Part shown: positions 12,601-24,400 of the stretch, piece after piece
Position numbering within the stretch: the first letter of the stretch is position 1
Layout of the letters: the number at the start of each line of letters is the position of its first letter
Source: Heterotrichella gracilis
Lineage: Eukaryota; Sar; Xanthophyceae; Tribonematales; Xanthonemataceae
Length of the DNA: 64,000 nucleotides
NCBI GenBank assembly: GCA_032358255.1
Contig: JAULBX010022187.1
Span: forward strand, 221,112 to 285,111
Direction of reading: 5' to 3'
The notes under the pieces: generated by a model
The model's database searches: none
What the model was told of the DNA's origin: nothing
The model's input: the letters and a program-made list of their open reading frames with translations, nothing else
Translations under genes and position numbers: made by a program

Positions 12601-15600
12601 AGGCCTGGTCCACACTCCCCCAGAACCCCTTCCCTAGGGTTCCCAACCCTAAACCCTTCCCTAGGTTTCCCCACCTGCGCCAGGTAGTGCAGCGCCAGCG
12701 GCAGCAGCCAGTTCTGGTACAGCGCAAGTAGCAGAAACCCTGGCCTAAGTTCCACTTCCCTAAACGCTAAACCTTCCCTAGGGTTCCCCACTTGCGCCAG
12801 GTGGTAGCGTGCCAGCGGCAGCAGCCAGTTCTGGTACAGCGCAAGCAGCAGAACCCTGGCCTAAGTTCCACTTCCCTAAACGCTAAACCTTCCCTAGGGT
12901 TCCCCACTTGTGCCAGGTAGTAGCGTGCCAGAGGCAGCAGCCAGTTCTGGTACAGCATGAGCAGTAGAAACCATAGCATTTCTGCTGGCCTAACCCCTAA
13001 ATCCTCTCCTAGGGTTCCCCACCTGCGCCAGGTAGTACAGCGCCAGCGGCAGCAGCCAATTCTGGTACAGCGTGAGCAGCAGCGCGGGTGCGATGGCTGT
13101 GATGAAATTCTTAAACTGGTTGCCCTTGTCGCACCACCACTCGGAGTAGAGGGTGTTGGAGGGGGACGAGTCGCACAGCACCAGGTTGAGCTGGGTCACC
13201 ACGCCTGCGGGGAGGTAGGGTTTTGGTCAGGGTTTTGGGGTTGGGGTTGAGTCGCGCAGCACAAGGTTGAATTGAATCACCATGCTTGCAGTGGCAGGCA
13301 AATTTCTAGTAGATTTTGTCCGGCCTTCAACAGCGCCGTGCCCGCCATCACCAATCACACCACAGCAGTCACCACCACCACACCACCACCACCACCCACC
13401 CACCTGCGGCAAACCCAGTGGGCAGCGCCATGACCGCAATGACAAGGGGCAGCACCCCCAGCGCGCGCATCTCCCGCCCCCACCACCCCAGCCACAGCAC
13501 CGACCAGTTGACCTCCTCGGGCCCAGGCGCCTGGATCACGCTGAAGCGGTGGCCGTCCTCCGGGTGGAGGTTGGCTTGCGCGGCGATGGCGGCGGCCTTC
13601 TGGGAGCTGCAGGGGTGGGGTTTGAAAGCTTGTTTAGGGTAGGCTTTAGGGTCTGGAAGCTCGAGGAGATGGAGGTTTGATTAGGGCTTGGTGGTAGTGC
13701 TTGGGGTGTGGCCGTGCTTTGCGTGCACGTTGGCTTTATACAAGCGGCCGATTTTAGGAATCACCAGGAAGCAGTGGCCATCCTCTGGGTGCAGGTTGGC
13801 TTGTGCGGCGATGGCGGCGGCCTTCTGGGAGCTGCGGGGTGGTGTGGGGCAGACAATGGGGCTCAGTGGGTGTGGGTGTGGAAGTTTCAGTGGGTGGATG
13901 GCCGGATGTGTGGTGGAATGCTTCCAGTCCGAGCAGTCAGTCAGTCCCCGTTCAACGAATAACCAGTTCTTCAATTTTCTCAGATCACCGCGATGCAATG
14001 CAGTTTATTATATATTTGCACTATTACTATTAGTCACCCCCAGGTTTCCTCACCTGAACAGCACAAAGTAGGAGGAGGTGGGTGGGCCATCCAGGATCTC
14101 CTGCCGCTGCCGCACCAGGTCCTCCTCCACCCTGTCGATCTCCCCTTCATACCACTCTACGCTGTCCACCTTGGGCCCGTAGATGGCTGGCACCCGGTGC
14201 TGGGGGCGCACGTTTCCCCCCTTGCGGGTCAGCTTCTCACTGGCTACCTCCAGCTTGGCGCACAGGCTGTCCCACTTGTCAAGGAGCAGGTCGATGCGCT
14301 GCGGGGTGGGGGGAACGGGGAGGAATTAGCCATGGAGGGATGATACCCACCTTGGTACACTTGGACGAAGTAATTGAAAATCAGCTAAGACGCCCCACTA
14401 GCATGCCCTGATGTGCTGCGGAGGGGTTGCTGATGCGCAATAGGTAGTAGCCATGGTGGGGTCGATGATTACCTTGGTACGCTTTTGGCCCGAGGTAAAT
14501 GTGGCAAAACTTCATTTACTTATTCTGGTTTGTTTGTGTGGCATGTTGCTGTGGAGTAGTTGGGATCGCCTCATTACCTTCTTGGAGTGATGATGTGGTG
14601 TGATGAGATGTGAACCGTGACAATGAGTACAATACTTGAGATTGTCCTCACTCATTGCTGACACCAAAAACCAACACCCAGCCCCAAACCCTTTCCAAAA
14701 CCCTACCTTGTGGTTCCACACAGGCACCACCTGCTGGAATGACTCTGGGAACAGGCACCTGAACGCCTCCTCAACCAACATCTTGGGAGGCATTCGGGTG
14801 GCGCTCAGCAAACCCTCCTCGACACCCTCGTCTTGGGTTTCCGAGCTGTCCCCCCGCTCGGCAGTGGGGGGTGGGGTGCCGCCGGGGGAGGAGACGGGGG
14901 TGGTGGGTATTGTGATGGGGTGCTGGGAGGGGTGGGTGGGGCTGGGGGGGCACACAGCTGCAGGTGGGGGGTGGGGAGGGGGGTGGGAAAAGGATTTTAA
15001 TATAATTATATCTAGGGGAGGGGTATTACGGTCTGCCAGCTTTGAAGTGAGATGCAGGATTGCGGTTGTAGGCAACTGTCTAGGGTTTAGGTGAGAGGCA
15101 ATGGAAGCTAGGGGGTTGCTGGGGTTTCTGCGCACCTGTCGTGGGTTGGGTGGGTTGGCCGTTGTACATGCACGACGCCATGTGGCGCCACATGACGCGG
15201 CACCTGCCCATTTGCCCCCACAGCCACTTCACCCCCTGGGACCACCGCCTGCACGCCACGTGGCACACCCCATGACTCAGCAAGAGGGGGATGAGATAAG
15301 AATGTCGCTGTTGGGGTGGATGACATATCAAAGGTGCCTGTGGGGTGGATAATTTATCAAAGGCGGGGGTGAGTATGAGCACCAGTGTGGATACCATACT
15401 GAAGGCGGCAGTGGCATGGATAAGGGGTGGATAACCACGTCGATTGCTATGACAATCCCCCGCAAAAAGCAAGCAACAGTGCAGGCAAGGGCACACAAAG
15501 GTTTGCCCAATGAATGACCTGTGCATCTCACGATGTTGGAAAATAACCCGCCTCCACAACCATGCAGTGCACTACCTTCTCCACCCCAGCTTCCCCCCCT

Positions 15601-18600
15601 TATAACCACAAACATCTGATGATTCCCTGGGTTTTCAAAATAGATGCAATGACAGCGATACCCCTGGCCATACCTTCTCCACCCCAGTTTCTCCCCCTTC
15701 CTCCCGCCCTCCTCCTCCCCCCCTGGCACGTCCATCACCAGCACCGCATACTGCTGCGCAAGCACGCCCACCTCCCTTCCCGCTGCGTTGACCGTATTGA
15801 CCAGCTTGCGGAACCTAACGGAGGGTTTTGCAAGTAGGGGAGAGGTCACGCCGTCCCGGGTGGCGGTGGGGGTGTCGGCGGTCCACCACCGATGCACGAT
15901 GGTGCCTGTGGGGTGTGGGGTAGGGGGTGAGGGGATGGCAGGGGGTTGCATGAAAGCGCATTATGGTGTTACCATCTGTGCCATCAGTAAGTGGTGTCAT
16001 CATTTGTGGAATGTTCAGCCATCATTACATGGTGTCATCATTTACATTCTCTTCTGTTCTAGAGGCTAATGTCAGTCAGTGCCTGAAATGAGCAGAAATT
16101 ACAATACCCCCTACTTGAACCCTGAACCCTGGATACCCTACACCCCACCTGTTGCCCTGTCCAGCATCAGCTCCACGCTGGTAGCAAAAATCCCAAACAC
16201 CAGTCCCTAAACCCTAAACCCTAAACCCTTAACCCCACCTGTAGCCCTGTCCAGCATCAGCTCCACGCTGGTGGTGGAGCTCTGTATGGACAGGGACAGC
16301 TCCCCTGATGCCGCAACCTCACTCATTAGAGACCTGCATGGGGGGCAGACAAGATGCATCAGCCACAGTGTCAGGGGATTTTGGGTTCCCTGGTGATTGG
16401 TGGATCCTGGCATTGTTTGCGGGTTGTTTGTGAATGGCATACACGACGTGCACTGCTCCCCGTGATGGGAATTATGTTGAGCACGCACCTGGTTGGGGAT
16501 AGCCGCTGCATGCATTGGGGGCTGGGGGGGGCGTCGTTTTCCTTCGCCACCCCCGGTCCCTCCCCTTCCTCCCCCGCACTCTCGCGCCCCCTCAGCAGCC
16601 TCCGCCGGCTCAAGGAAGAGGCAAAATTGGGTGAAATTCCCAGCACCCCCGGGGACCCGGGGTCCAAATTCGACCCCCCCGAAAACGGCGTCGGGCCACC
16701 TGGGGACCCCGCCTCGCCCTGCCTGGTCCCCAGAAATTCCGGGCTGCTGGGCAGCCTGGGAATCTCTATTCCCTCCCCTCCCATGCTGCTCTCGCTCAAC
16801 TGCACCTCCCTTGAGGATCGCACCGTCGCCCTCCCCGTGCTTTTCGCGCTCTCGCCCCCCCCCTCCCCATCGTCGCTCCTGTGCATGTGCTGGAGCAGAG
16901 ACTCCTCAGCAATGCTGCGCATGTCGGGCCTGGGGGGCCGCCGCGCGCTCCCAATTAGGGCCCTGTTCATGCCCCCCCTGCCAAATGACGGGGCGCGCTG
17001 GGGCCCCGACCCGGCGGGCGCCGTGGAGGGTCCAAATTGCAGGCTGCTGGGGTCCTCCAGCCCGTATTTGTCGGCGGAATCCTCGTAGGCCAGCAGGGGG
17101 GCGCGCGCCTCGGGGCTCGAGGGAATCACAAGGGGGGTCAGCCCCTGGGCAAATTTGCGGGAAGCCGAGGGCGGCTGCGGCGGAGGGGTGCCACTCTCCT
17201 CTACCCCCTCATCTCTCTCCACCCGCTGCCCCGCCCTTTCCTCCCCTTGCGCTGACAGCTGAGTGATATTATCATCCCCTGGGGGGAGTGGGAGCTCAGT
17301 TGCATTGGCTGGGGATTCCCGCCGCTCCACCCTACCCCCACCCTCCCCGTTTTCTGATTTGAAGATGTTGCCAGATACCACCCGGGCAGGCGCAGTGGTG
17401 GGCCCAAACCGCGAGAAATTCCCGGAATTCCCGTCCCCCTCCCTGCCCCCTCCCCGCCGCCGCATCGACCCCTCCCCATCCCCCCCCCTGCCCCGCACAT
17501 AGGAGAAACTGGCACCCCGTAGGGTATTGTCTAGGGACTGCCTGTTTAGGGTTTTCAGGTACTTGGTCATGGGTCCGCCGCTGGGGAGGGCCTCTCCGGA
17601 GAGCCGCTCGTCAAGGCGCAGCATCTGAAGGGGCAAAGGGGGGGGGGGGTAGGTATTTGTTTGTAAGACAATATTGATGTTTAGGTATTTGGTCAGCCTC
17701 GGTGGCAAAAAGGAAGTGGCGGATCCGTGCTGTGATAAATTGTACAATGACGGAAATATTGTCTTACAAACAAGGGTTACAATTAAATTGGTCAGAGTCG
17801 CTGCCAACCCAAAACACAGCACCCTACTACAACCCTAGTAAGGGTTTTACCTCCTTGAACAAGAAGAGTGCTTCAAATCGCTACCGTAACCCTAACCCAC
17901 ATCCATACAAAAACCATAACAAAGGGTTTTTACCTCATCGGGGATGAACAGGGTCTTCAGCCGCTGCAGCACGTTTCGCTCCTCGGGGCTCTTGGAATCG
18001 TCCTGCCCATCGTCCTTTTTGGAATCCCCTTCCGGTTTTCCCCCATCCCCGACCTGGTCTGGGCCTGTCCCCGGGATGTACCTCCTCATCCACACGTTGA
18101 TGTCGTCCTCTGTGCCCTGGGTGAGGTGGCGCTGGCGCAGGATGACGTAAGACTGCAGTGGCGTGAAATGGAGAGGTCAGGAGCATGCATTAATAGTGTT
18201 TGCAGCACTCGCCGGCTGATGCAAGGAATGATATAGACGATGGGTGTGGTGGAAAGCGCCTGGGCTTGGAGGTGTTGCCCCGCCTGCGGAAGTAACCACA
18301 GCCATAGGGAATGGGAAGCTAAAACATGCTTGAACTCCCCACCTTGCGCTATACATACCGCCACCAACACCATCGTAGTGCATGTGCAGCAGTCAGCACA
18401 AACAGACCAGCACCCCCCCCCCACACACACACCTTGTAGTGCATGTACAGCAGCCAGCAGGAGTAGACCACCACCAGAATGAGCACAAGCAAGGAAACCC
18501 TACAAGGGGGGAGTGTAACATGATCAACCACCTGCTTGAGGTCGACAGTATTGGATGGGAGGACATCAGAATTAGCACAGGGACCCCTGCATTCTCCAAA

Positions 18601-20704
18601 GCAAGATCCTTCGATATATGTTCTCCACTGGCGCGAGCCGAGCTCATCTGCCTAGCAGCATGCACATATTTTTCAACAACAGACTACTTTTGACAAGGCC
18701 GCCGCATCTGTATGCATACCAGCGTGTGGCATATTTTATGCAATGCTTTCCTCCCCTCCACCCACCAGTATACTCCCGACCCCTTGCTGATGTTGCCCAG
18801 CGTGTATTTGACAAAGGCGGAGCTGTCGGCCCCGTTCTGGGTCACCTGGTTGGAGCCCTGGCCATACAGGGGGAGCACTGCGGGATGGGGGGTGAAGGGG
18901 AGGTCACCGCCAGTTGCAGGGTGGGGGGTGCCAAAGGGTGCCTCAAGCATGGGGCCATGTCCCGGGGATGTGCCATGTCATCGTGCAAGTTAGCGTGCCA
19001 GTAATGGGACGAGGTCGTGTGGGAATGCGGTTTGTATTCAGCATGAGATGTTGGCCCATTGCTGAGGTCAGGCATGCAAAGTGGGCCATGTTGCATTGCT
19101 GTGCCAGGCATGTGGTGTGGTCATGTGGGTCATGTGCGGCAGGGGAAGGATGCCCTAATACCGTATACCCCAAACCCTAAGGGTACTTACGCAGCGCCAG
19201 CGCGACCACAGACAGCGGCAGGTACAGCTGGATGCCCAAGGCAGTCATGCGCAGGAGCATCTGCGGGAGGGGAATGGGGGCTGTGTTCCCGTATGGTGTC
19301 ATTAGGGACCTCTAGGGTTTTCATTAGGATATTTCCTCCCACCCACCAGTGCGTCCAGTCCCGCTGTCAGCAGCACCTCCCTGTCGCTGGTGGTCAGCAC
19401 AGGCCACAGGCACCAGGGTATCATAAGGGTTTCATTGGGTTCATCTAGGGTTTTCGTTAGGGTTTTCCTCCCCACCCACCAAAGCGTCCAGCCCCGCAGT
19501 CAGCAGCACCTCCCTGTCGCTGGTGGTGAGCACAGGCCACAGCCACAAGGGTGTCATAAGGGTACCATTACGGACCTCTAAGGTTTTCATTAGGGTTTTC
19601 CCCACCACCCACCAGTGCGTCCAGCCCCGCTGTCAGCAGCACCTCCCTGTCGCTGGTGGTGAGCACAGGCCACAGCCAGTTCCACAGCTGGGACACGCAG
19701 CGCAGGTGCTGGGCGGGGGGTTTCACCCACACAGTGGGGAGAAGCTGCAAGGAGGGGGGTAAAAACGGTGTGTGTGGTGTGTGTGTGTGTGCATGGGTAG
19801 GCGTGCGGTTGCCAGAGTGTTATTTTGTTCCACCCATGGGCGCATGTTGAATGGCATGGCATGGCATGGCATGGCGCAGACTAATGTCAGGGCGTGACTA
19901 TTGTGTACATTGGTGACCCTGGGACGCAGACGACTCTCACTGGGAACCAAGATTCGAGGTGCATTTTGAAGATTTTTGTATGTTGGTTTGCGGTGAGCAT
20001 GAACCCTAACCTGGAGCCTGCAAAACCCTTACCAGCCTGGTGCGGTACACCTTGAGGTGGCCCCTGACCACAAAATTCTAAACCCGAGCCTACAAGACCC
20101 TTACCAGTCTGGTGCGGTACACCTTGAGGTGGCCCCTGAGCAGTCCAAACAGCAGCAGGCATGACGCGCCAGCCACGCTGCTCACGATGAACCTACGCAA
20201 GGGTTTGGGCTAGGGTGTTGGATGAGGTTTTGGAACAGGTGTGCATGGCAGATATGGGTCAGGTGAAAATGACAGGCCTGCGGTCGATGCGGCCCTGTGA
20301 ATGCGAGTGCATCTGCTAGGGTTTGGGCTAGGGTTTTGGGGAAGGGGTTTGGAGCATGGGTCAGACATCAAAGGTCAGGGGTCAATAACAGGTGGGCGGT
20401 GCTCCTTTTATTATTACGTGTACAATGCACAAGTCAGGAGGTCTAAGGGCTTGTGAAGTGCAAAATGTGCAGCATACATGGCTTGGTGTATGCATGCATG
20501 TGCCGATGTGTGCGAGGCCAATGTGGATACTTACGAGGTCCGAAGCTCGCTGCCCGATATGTTTGTGTTGTAGCAGTTCGAGAACAGGATCTCGGGGCTG
20601 CAGTTTGGCGGCGGTGGCGGTGCGAGGGCGGCCGGGGCGGGGGGCGGATACCCACTGCTGCCATTGCCACCCACCACATCTTGCAATAGGGTTCGGAACC
20701 ACAT
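9683..20704 (-). CDS. OSCA/CSC1/TMEM63-type mechanosensitive cation channel
   Basis: Predicted 1446-residue membrane channel of the OSCA/CSC1 (DUF221/RSN1_7TM) family, which opens calcium-permeable pores on membrane tension or osmotic change. Exons, 5' to 3': 20535-20704, 20105-20192, 19613-19744, 19191-19260, 18766-18877, 18433-18499, 17934-18152, 16489-17624, 16239-16333, 15674-15905, 15136-15398 (weak), 14707-14957, 14054-14298, 13404-13606, 13023-13204, 12311-12436, 11495-11675, 10815-11001, 10241-10423, 9683-9881. Phases join and the sum is divisible by three. Family marks: N-terminal TM at ~58-78, WNWLWPVL and AGLDAL, TMs at ~134-153 and ~192-210, cytosolic PHM7-like domain (QYAVLVMDVP, PAIYGPKVDSVEWY), pore TMs with NVFIGAMLGGTAFSQL, RYGKEV and YVYERAFESGG. 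Residues ~290-665 are a Gly/Ser/Pro-rich insertion in one 1136-base exon; typical relatives are about 750-800 residues. The 15136-15398 exon rests on phase alone. Confidence 0.88.
10096..10190 (-). repeat. Two extra copies of an exon 3' edge (OSCA-like, penultimate exon)
   Basis: The junction 'CACTTGTTGAACAGCACCAC' at 10238-10257 is the end of the coding exon (..LFN) plus its donor. Near-copies lie at about 10096-10116 and 10168-10189 in the downstream intron. The nearer copy keeps the GTGAG donor. Confidence 0.8.
10508..10600 (-). repeat. Diverged internal-exon copy in the upstream intron
   Basis: The phrase 'CCTCGTTCACTGTG' followed by an AAGGCCCAGCGC-like phrase repeats part of the exon at 10241-10423, here at 10508-10600 in the intron on its 5' side and again partially near 10655-10680. 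No open frame is preserved. Confidence 0.6.
11731..11901 (-). repeat. Two extra copies of an exon 5' edge with acceptor
   Basis: The exon at 11495-11675 begins after CTGCAG with codons for VVITSPEEIYRL. The same exon start and acceptor recur at about 11731-11789 and 11851-11901, together with intron sequence (GATGATGATTAGGAGGGTGA). Each copy has a usable-looking AG acceptor, but none has its own donor. Confidence 0.9.
11941..12180. repeat. Intronic insertion with a dispersed-repeat end
   Basis: This block sits in the intron between the copied exon edges and the next upstream exon and does not resemble its surroundings. It starts near a 10-A run, contains the phrase CCTACGCGAGACGCGTAATT, and includes the palindrome GGCCATTTAAATGGCC (12129-12144). 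The reverse complement of the GCGAGACGCG phrase with its CCAAAAT flank recurs at about 59926-59953. A short interspersed element is possible; no element family is recognised. Confidence 0.45.
12664..12960 (-). repeat. Three extra copies of an exon 3' edge with donor
   Basis: The exon at 13023-13204 ends with codons for YQNWLLPLALYYLAQ and donor GTGGGG. Copies of this end, donor included, lie at about 12903-12960, 12789-12845 and 12675-12725, spaced by about 115 bases, and each is followed by the same CCTAGGG-type intron phrase. Only the distal true exon is full length. Confidence 0.92.
13771..13846 (-). repeat. Copy of an exon 5' half with acceptor
   Basis: This repeats the start of the exon at 13404-13606 (codons for QKAAAIAAQANLHPEDGH) including the GCAG|CTCCCAG acceptor. 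It lies in the upstream intron and would provide an alternative, donor-less exon start. It stays close to the exon for about 70 bases. Confidence 0.88.
16147..16235 (-). repeat. Copy of an exon 3' edge joined by a telomere-like tract
   Basis: The end of exon 16239-16333 (codons for TSVELMLDRAT and donor GTGGGG) is repeated at 16147-16184. Between copy and exon lie four successive CCCTAAA-type units (16205-16234). This is the clearest case of a telomere-like tract sitting exactly at the joint of a duplicated exon edge. Confidence 0.9.
18350..18420 (-). repeat. Diverged copy of an exon 3' edge (second N-terminal TM exon)
   Basis: 'GTAGTGCATGTGCAGCAGTC' at about 18377-18396 repeats the end of the exon at 18433-18499 (codons for LLYMHYK). 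A GT-rich donor-like tract separates the two. Confidence 0.65.
19346..19545 (-). repeat. Two extra copies of an exon 3' edge with donor
   Basis: The end of the exon at 19613-19744 (codons for LTTSDREVLLTAGLDAL and donor GTGGGTGG) is repeated at about 19478-19545 and 19346-19410, in a ~130-base unit that also carries the adjoining intron phrase with TTAGGGTTTTC. Coding similarity is near-complete over the copied edge. Confidence 0.92.
20031..20080 (-). repeat. Copy of an exon 3' edge with donor
   Basis: The end of the exon at 20105-20192 (codons for RGHLKVYRTRL and donor GTAAGG) is repeated about 70 bases further into the intron with few changes. Confidence 0.9.
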
Positions 20705-21466
20705 CACGCCCGTAGGCGGGCTGCGACGCTGTATACCACCCGCATATCTCAACCCAGGGCTGATGGCATACACCGTATGCGCGGCAGCGCGTGTTTGGTG
20801 GGGTGGTGCGCGGGTGGGCACTTGTGCTTTCGTGTATTCCCTAGTCAGCCGTCCTGGGACTGTTCACAAACTCGGCAGGATCGGCTGCCTTTGGGCGCGA
20901 GTGACTGCAGTAGTAGACGCGTTGTTCAGAAGCTACAGTCTTGCGAACCTTGTTGCAGCTAGGTGCAGCTGGGTTGTGGTGGAGGGTTCAAAAAATGGCG
21001 GGGATACCATGCGTTCACTCGATCCACAGTGCGGCTGCAGGTTGCTGTAAGCCCCCAACTATGTGTCACACTAACTACAGCACTGTTTCGGCAGGTCACT
21101 GCCTGTGCTACCTTTGTTTCAAGATAGAGTTTTTGTGGGTTGATTATGAGTATTTCGCCTCCTCCCCTCCCCGTTGGATTGACCCCCGATTGTTTTCAAA
21201 AAGCCCACCATTTTCGCAGCTGTCACTTAGTTCTTTGGAGCTGCTATGAGTTATGATACACAACCCCACACACACAACTGAGTCAATCGCCGCACAAGTA
21301 CAGTACTCAAACATGGGGCATAGGGCTCGTTACGTATGCAGGCATAGGGCTCGTTTACCCGAATTGACCAGTGCTTTGTTACTCCCACACCCCAACATGT
21401 GGACCAGCCATCCCATGCACGGGGTGGTCCCCCAGCCCCCATAATCAACCCCCAACCACACCCACG
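20705..21466. promoter_or_regulatory. Shared divergent intergenic region
   Basis: About 760 bases separate the start codons of the minus-strand channel gene and the plus-strand lipase gene. No open gene is supported in it. It should contain both promoters and 5' UTRs, but I see no convincing TATA box for either. This is inferred from gene orientation only. Confidence 0.45.
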
Positions 21467-24400
21467 ATGCCGGCCTTCGTGCTCTATAAGCGCCGGTGGC
21501 TGGCGGCGTCCGATGACATGCCGCTGCTGGCGGGGTTTTGGGCCATTTTCCACTCCGTTTGGCTGGCAGTGCTTATCTATGGGTCCGTGCTTGCCCGCCA
21601 ATCCGACGATTCCTGTAGCCTGGGGGTGCTGGTGCCGCTGCGGGTGGTGGTGCTGACGTTCGCCGCCGTCATGGCGGCGGCGCTGGGGACGGAGGTCACC
21701 ATCGTGGTGGTGGGGATGCGAGGTGGGTGGGGGGGGGTGACACATGCATGCATGCAAGCCGATGGGCAGACTGAAATCGTGCTGGGACCAGGAGTTGTCA
21801 ATGCCGGGTGTGAACTAACACGCCATTGCGTTTTTTGTCGTCTATAGTGGCGCCCCGTGTGTATCCTGGCATATGCATGCATGCAACATGGTACATATTT
21901 TTTTGCAAATTGCAATGCAATGCAAAGCAATGCACCCTTTCAATTTCAAACCCCTCGCATCCGTTCAGATCCAATGCAGTTCGTGCACGCACACTCTGCA
22001 CCACATCCTTGCACCCACACCCGGCCTGCCCCGTTCCCTCCCGTGCCCCTGCTCCGCAGGCACCCCTCTTGAGCCCTCCAAGCGCAAATCGATCAGCCAG
22101 CTGCTGGGGGCGGTCATAGTGCTCTGGGTGGGCATCGTGGCACTCACAAGTGCGTGGCTAGGGTTGGTTTAGGGTCACGCCGCAGCTAGGGTTTTGTTAG
22201 GGTTCTATGGCCGCGCCAAGGTTTGGGTGGGCATCGTGGCACTCACAAGTGCGCAGTCAGCTAGGGGGGACCGGGTGCGCTGTGTTGGGGTTCCATTAGG
22301 GTTCCATTAGGGTTTCATTAGGGTTTCAACAGCGTTGCAAGAGGGTCACACTAGGGTTGCATCAGGGTTCTACCAATGTGTGTGTGGGCATCGTGCGTGC
22401 TCACAACAGTGCAGGTAGGGTTTGATTAGGGTTCCACTGCAGCTAGGGTTTTGTTAGGGGTTCTAATACCTCCCCAGTACCCGATTACCCTTACCACCAC
22501 CCACTGCAGTACCCACTCCACTGCCCTGTACACGGCCCTCGCCTTTATCCTTGCCATTACCCTATTCCTGACCCTTTCCATCACCGTGCCCCCACAGTTG
22601 CCATGACTTTGCACCAGGCCGGCCCCACCTTCCCCTGCCCTCTCCTTTACCCTAATCCTGACCCCCCACCCCCCACCCCTCCCCCGCAGTTGCCATGACT
22701 GTGTACCAGGCAGGCCTTGTGAAGGGGTGCTTCAGCGACCCCCACGTGGTCACAGTGCTGAGGGTCATCACCTGGGGATCGTGGGTGGTCATCGGGATTA
22801 GCGCGTAAGCAGGGCGGGGGAGGAGGGGGCCTGGCGGCGCAATCCATGCATCACTGTCAAGCATGCATTTCATAGAAGAATGCTCTTCAATAAGCAATGG
22901 TGACGGTGTCCAACTGACCTGCGACGGTCCACCAATATCCCATCATTGATATGAAAAGCTGTTTCTGTGGTGCCTCTTGCACCTGTGTGCCTAATCCTCA
23001 CGCCATGACCGTTCCACCTCATCCCCCGCAGCCTGGTCATGTACCTGCTGTACTCAAAATCCTGAACCCTACTCCGCACACCCTAAACCCTAAAATAATC
23101 CCCCTCCCGCAGCCTGGTCATGTACCTGCTGTACTCAAAACCCTGAACCCTACTCCTCACACCCTAAACCCTAAAATAATCCCCCTCCCGCAGCCTGGTC
23201 ATGTACCTGCAGTACTCAAAAGCCCTCAACCCTGACCCCACACCCCAAATCCTAAACCCTGAACCCAAACCCTAAACCCTAAAACAATCCCCCTCCTGTA
23301 GCCTGGTCATGTACCTCCTATACTCCTTCTTCCCCGAGTACCGCGCGGTGGATGCCTGGCAAAAGTGGCTGGAGCAGTGGAGCCAGAGGCTGTCGTGCGC
23401 GGCGCAGCTGCAGACCAAGGGCAAGAAAACAAGGTGAGGAAACGGGGGAGGGGGTGGACTTGGCTGGGGGAGCGCACGTGTGTGCCAGCTAATGGCAGTG
23501 AAAGAGGAAGGAAAGAAAGGATTTGCTGAGAGGTATCCTTATGAAATGAAGGATCGAAAATTCGCTGCCGCACGTACAATATTTACGAGTGTATAAGGTA
23601 TAAGTATATAAGTTATAAGTATAAGTTTCAATTCTTAATATTACAGGGTTGAAATTTAGTATTTGCTATTGCACGTATAGCACAAGCACCCTCATCAAGT
23701 GCTCAGAAGTCTGCTTGTGGCTCTGCTGGCAAAGGGTGTCAATTGGAATACCGCACCTCCTCCCCTGCCCAGCCCTCGCGCCTCAACCCCTCTCACACAC
23801 CACCCCCCCACCCTCCACCCCCCTCCCGCAGCAAGACCGCCTCCCAGGAGATTGCCACCTCCCTTGCACACCTGCTGGGCCGCGTGGACCTCACCGCCAG
23901 CGACCGCCTGCTGGCCATGGCCCTCATGTCTGCAGTGCACAGCGAGAGGAGGCGGAGACTCATGCTGGACAACCTGAATGCATGTGGTGAGGAGATAGAT
24001 GTAGTAGGACCCTGAACCCTGCCATAAAACCCTAGACAGGCTCTGGCACAAGCCCTGGCACAAGGTCTAGGTTTGAACTGAGTGCTAGTGACCGCCTGCT
24101 GGCCATGGCCCTCATGTCTGCTGTGCACAGCGAGAGGAGGCGGAGGTTCATGCTGGACAACCTGAACGCATGTGGTGAGGAGATAGATGTAGTAGGGCCC
24201 TGAACCCTGCCATAAAACCCTAGACAGGCTCTGGCACAAGCCCTGGCACAAGGTCTAGGTTTGAACTGAGTGCTNNNNNNNNNNNNNNNNNNNNNNNNNN
24301 NNNNNNNNNNNNNNNNNNNNNNNNNNNNNNNNNNNNNNNNNNNNNNNNNNNNNNNNNNNNNNNNNNNNNNNNNNAGTGACCGCCTGCTGGCCATGGCCCT

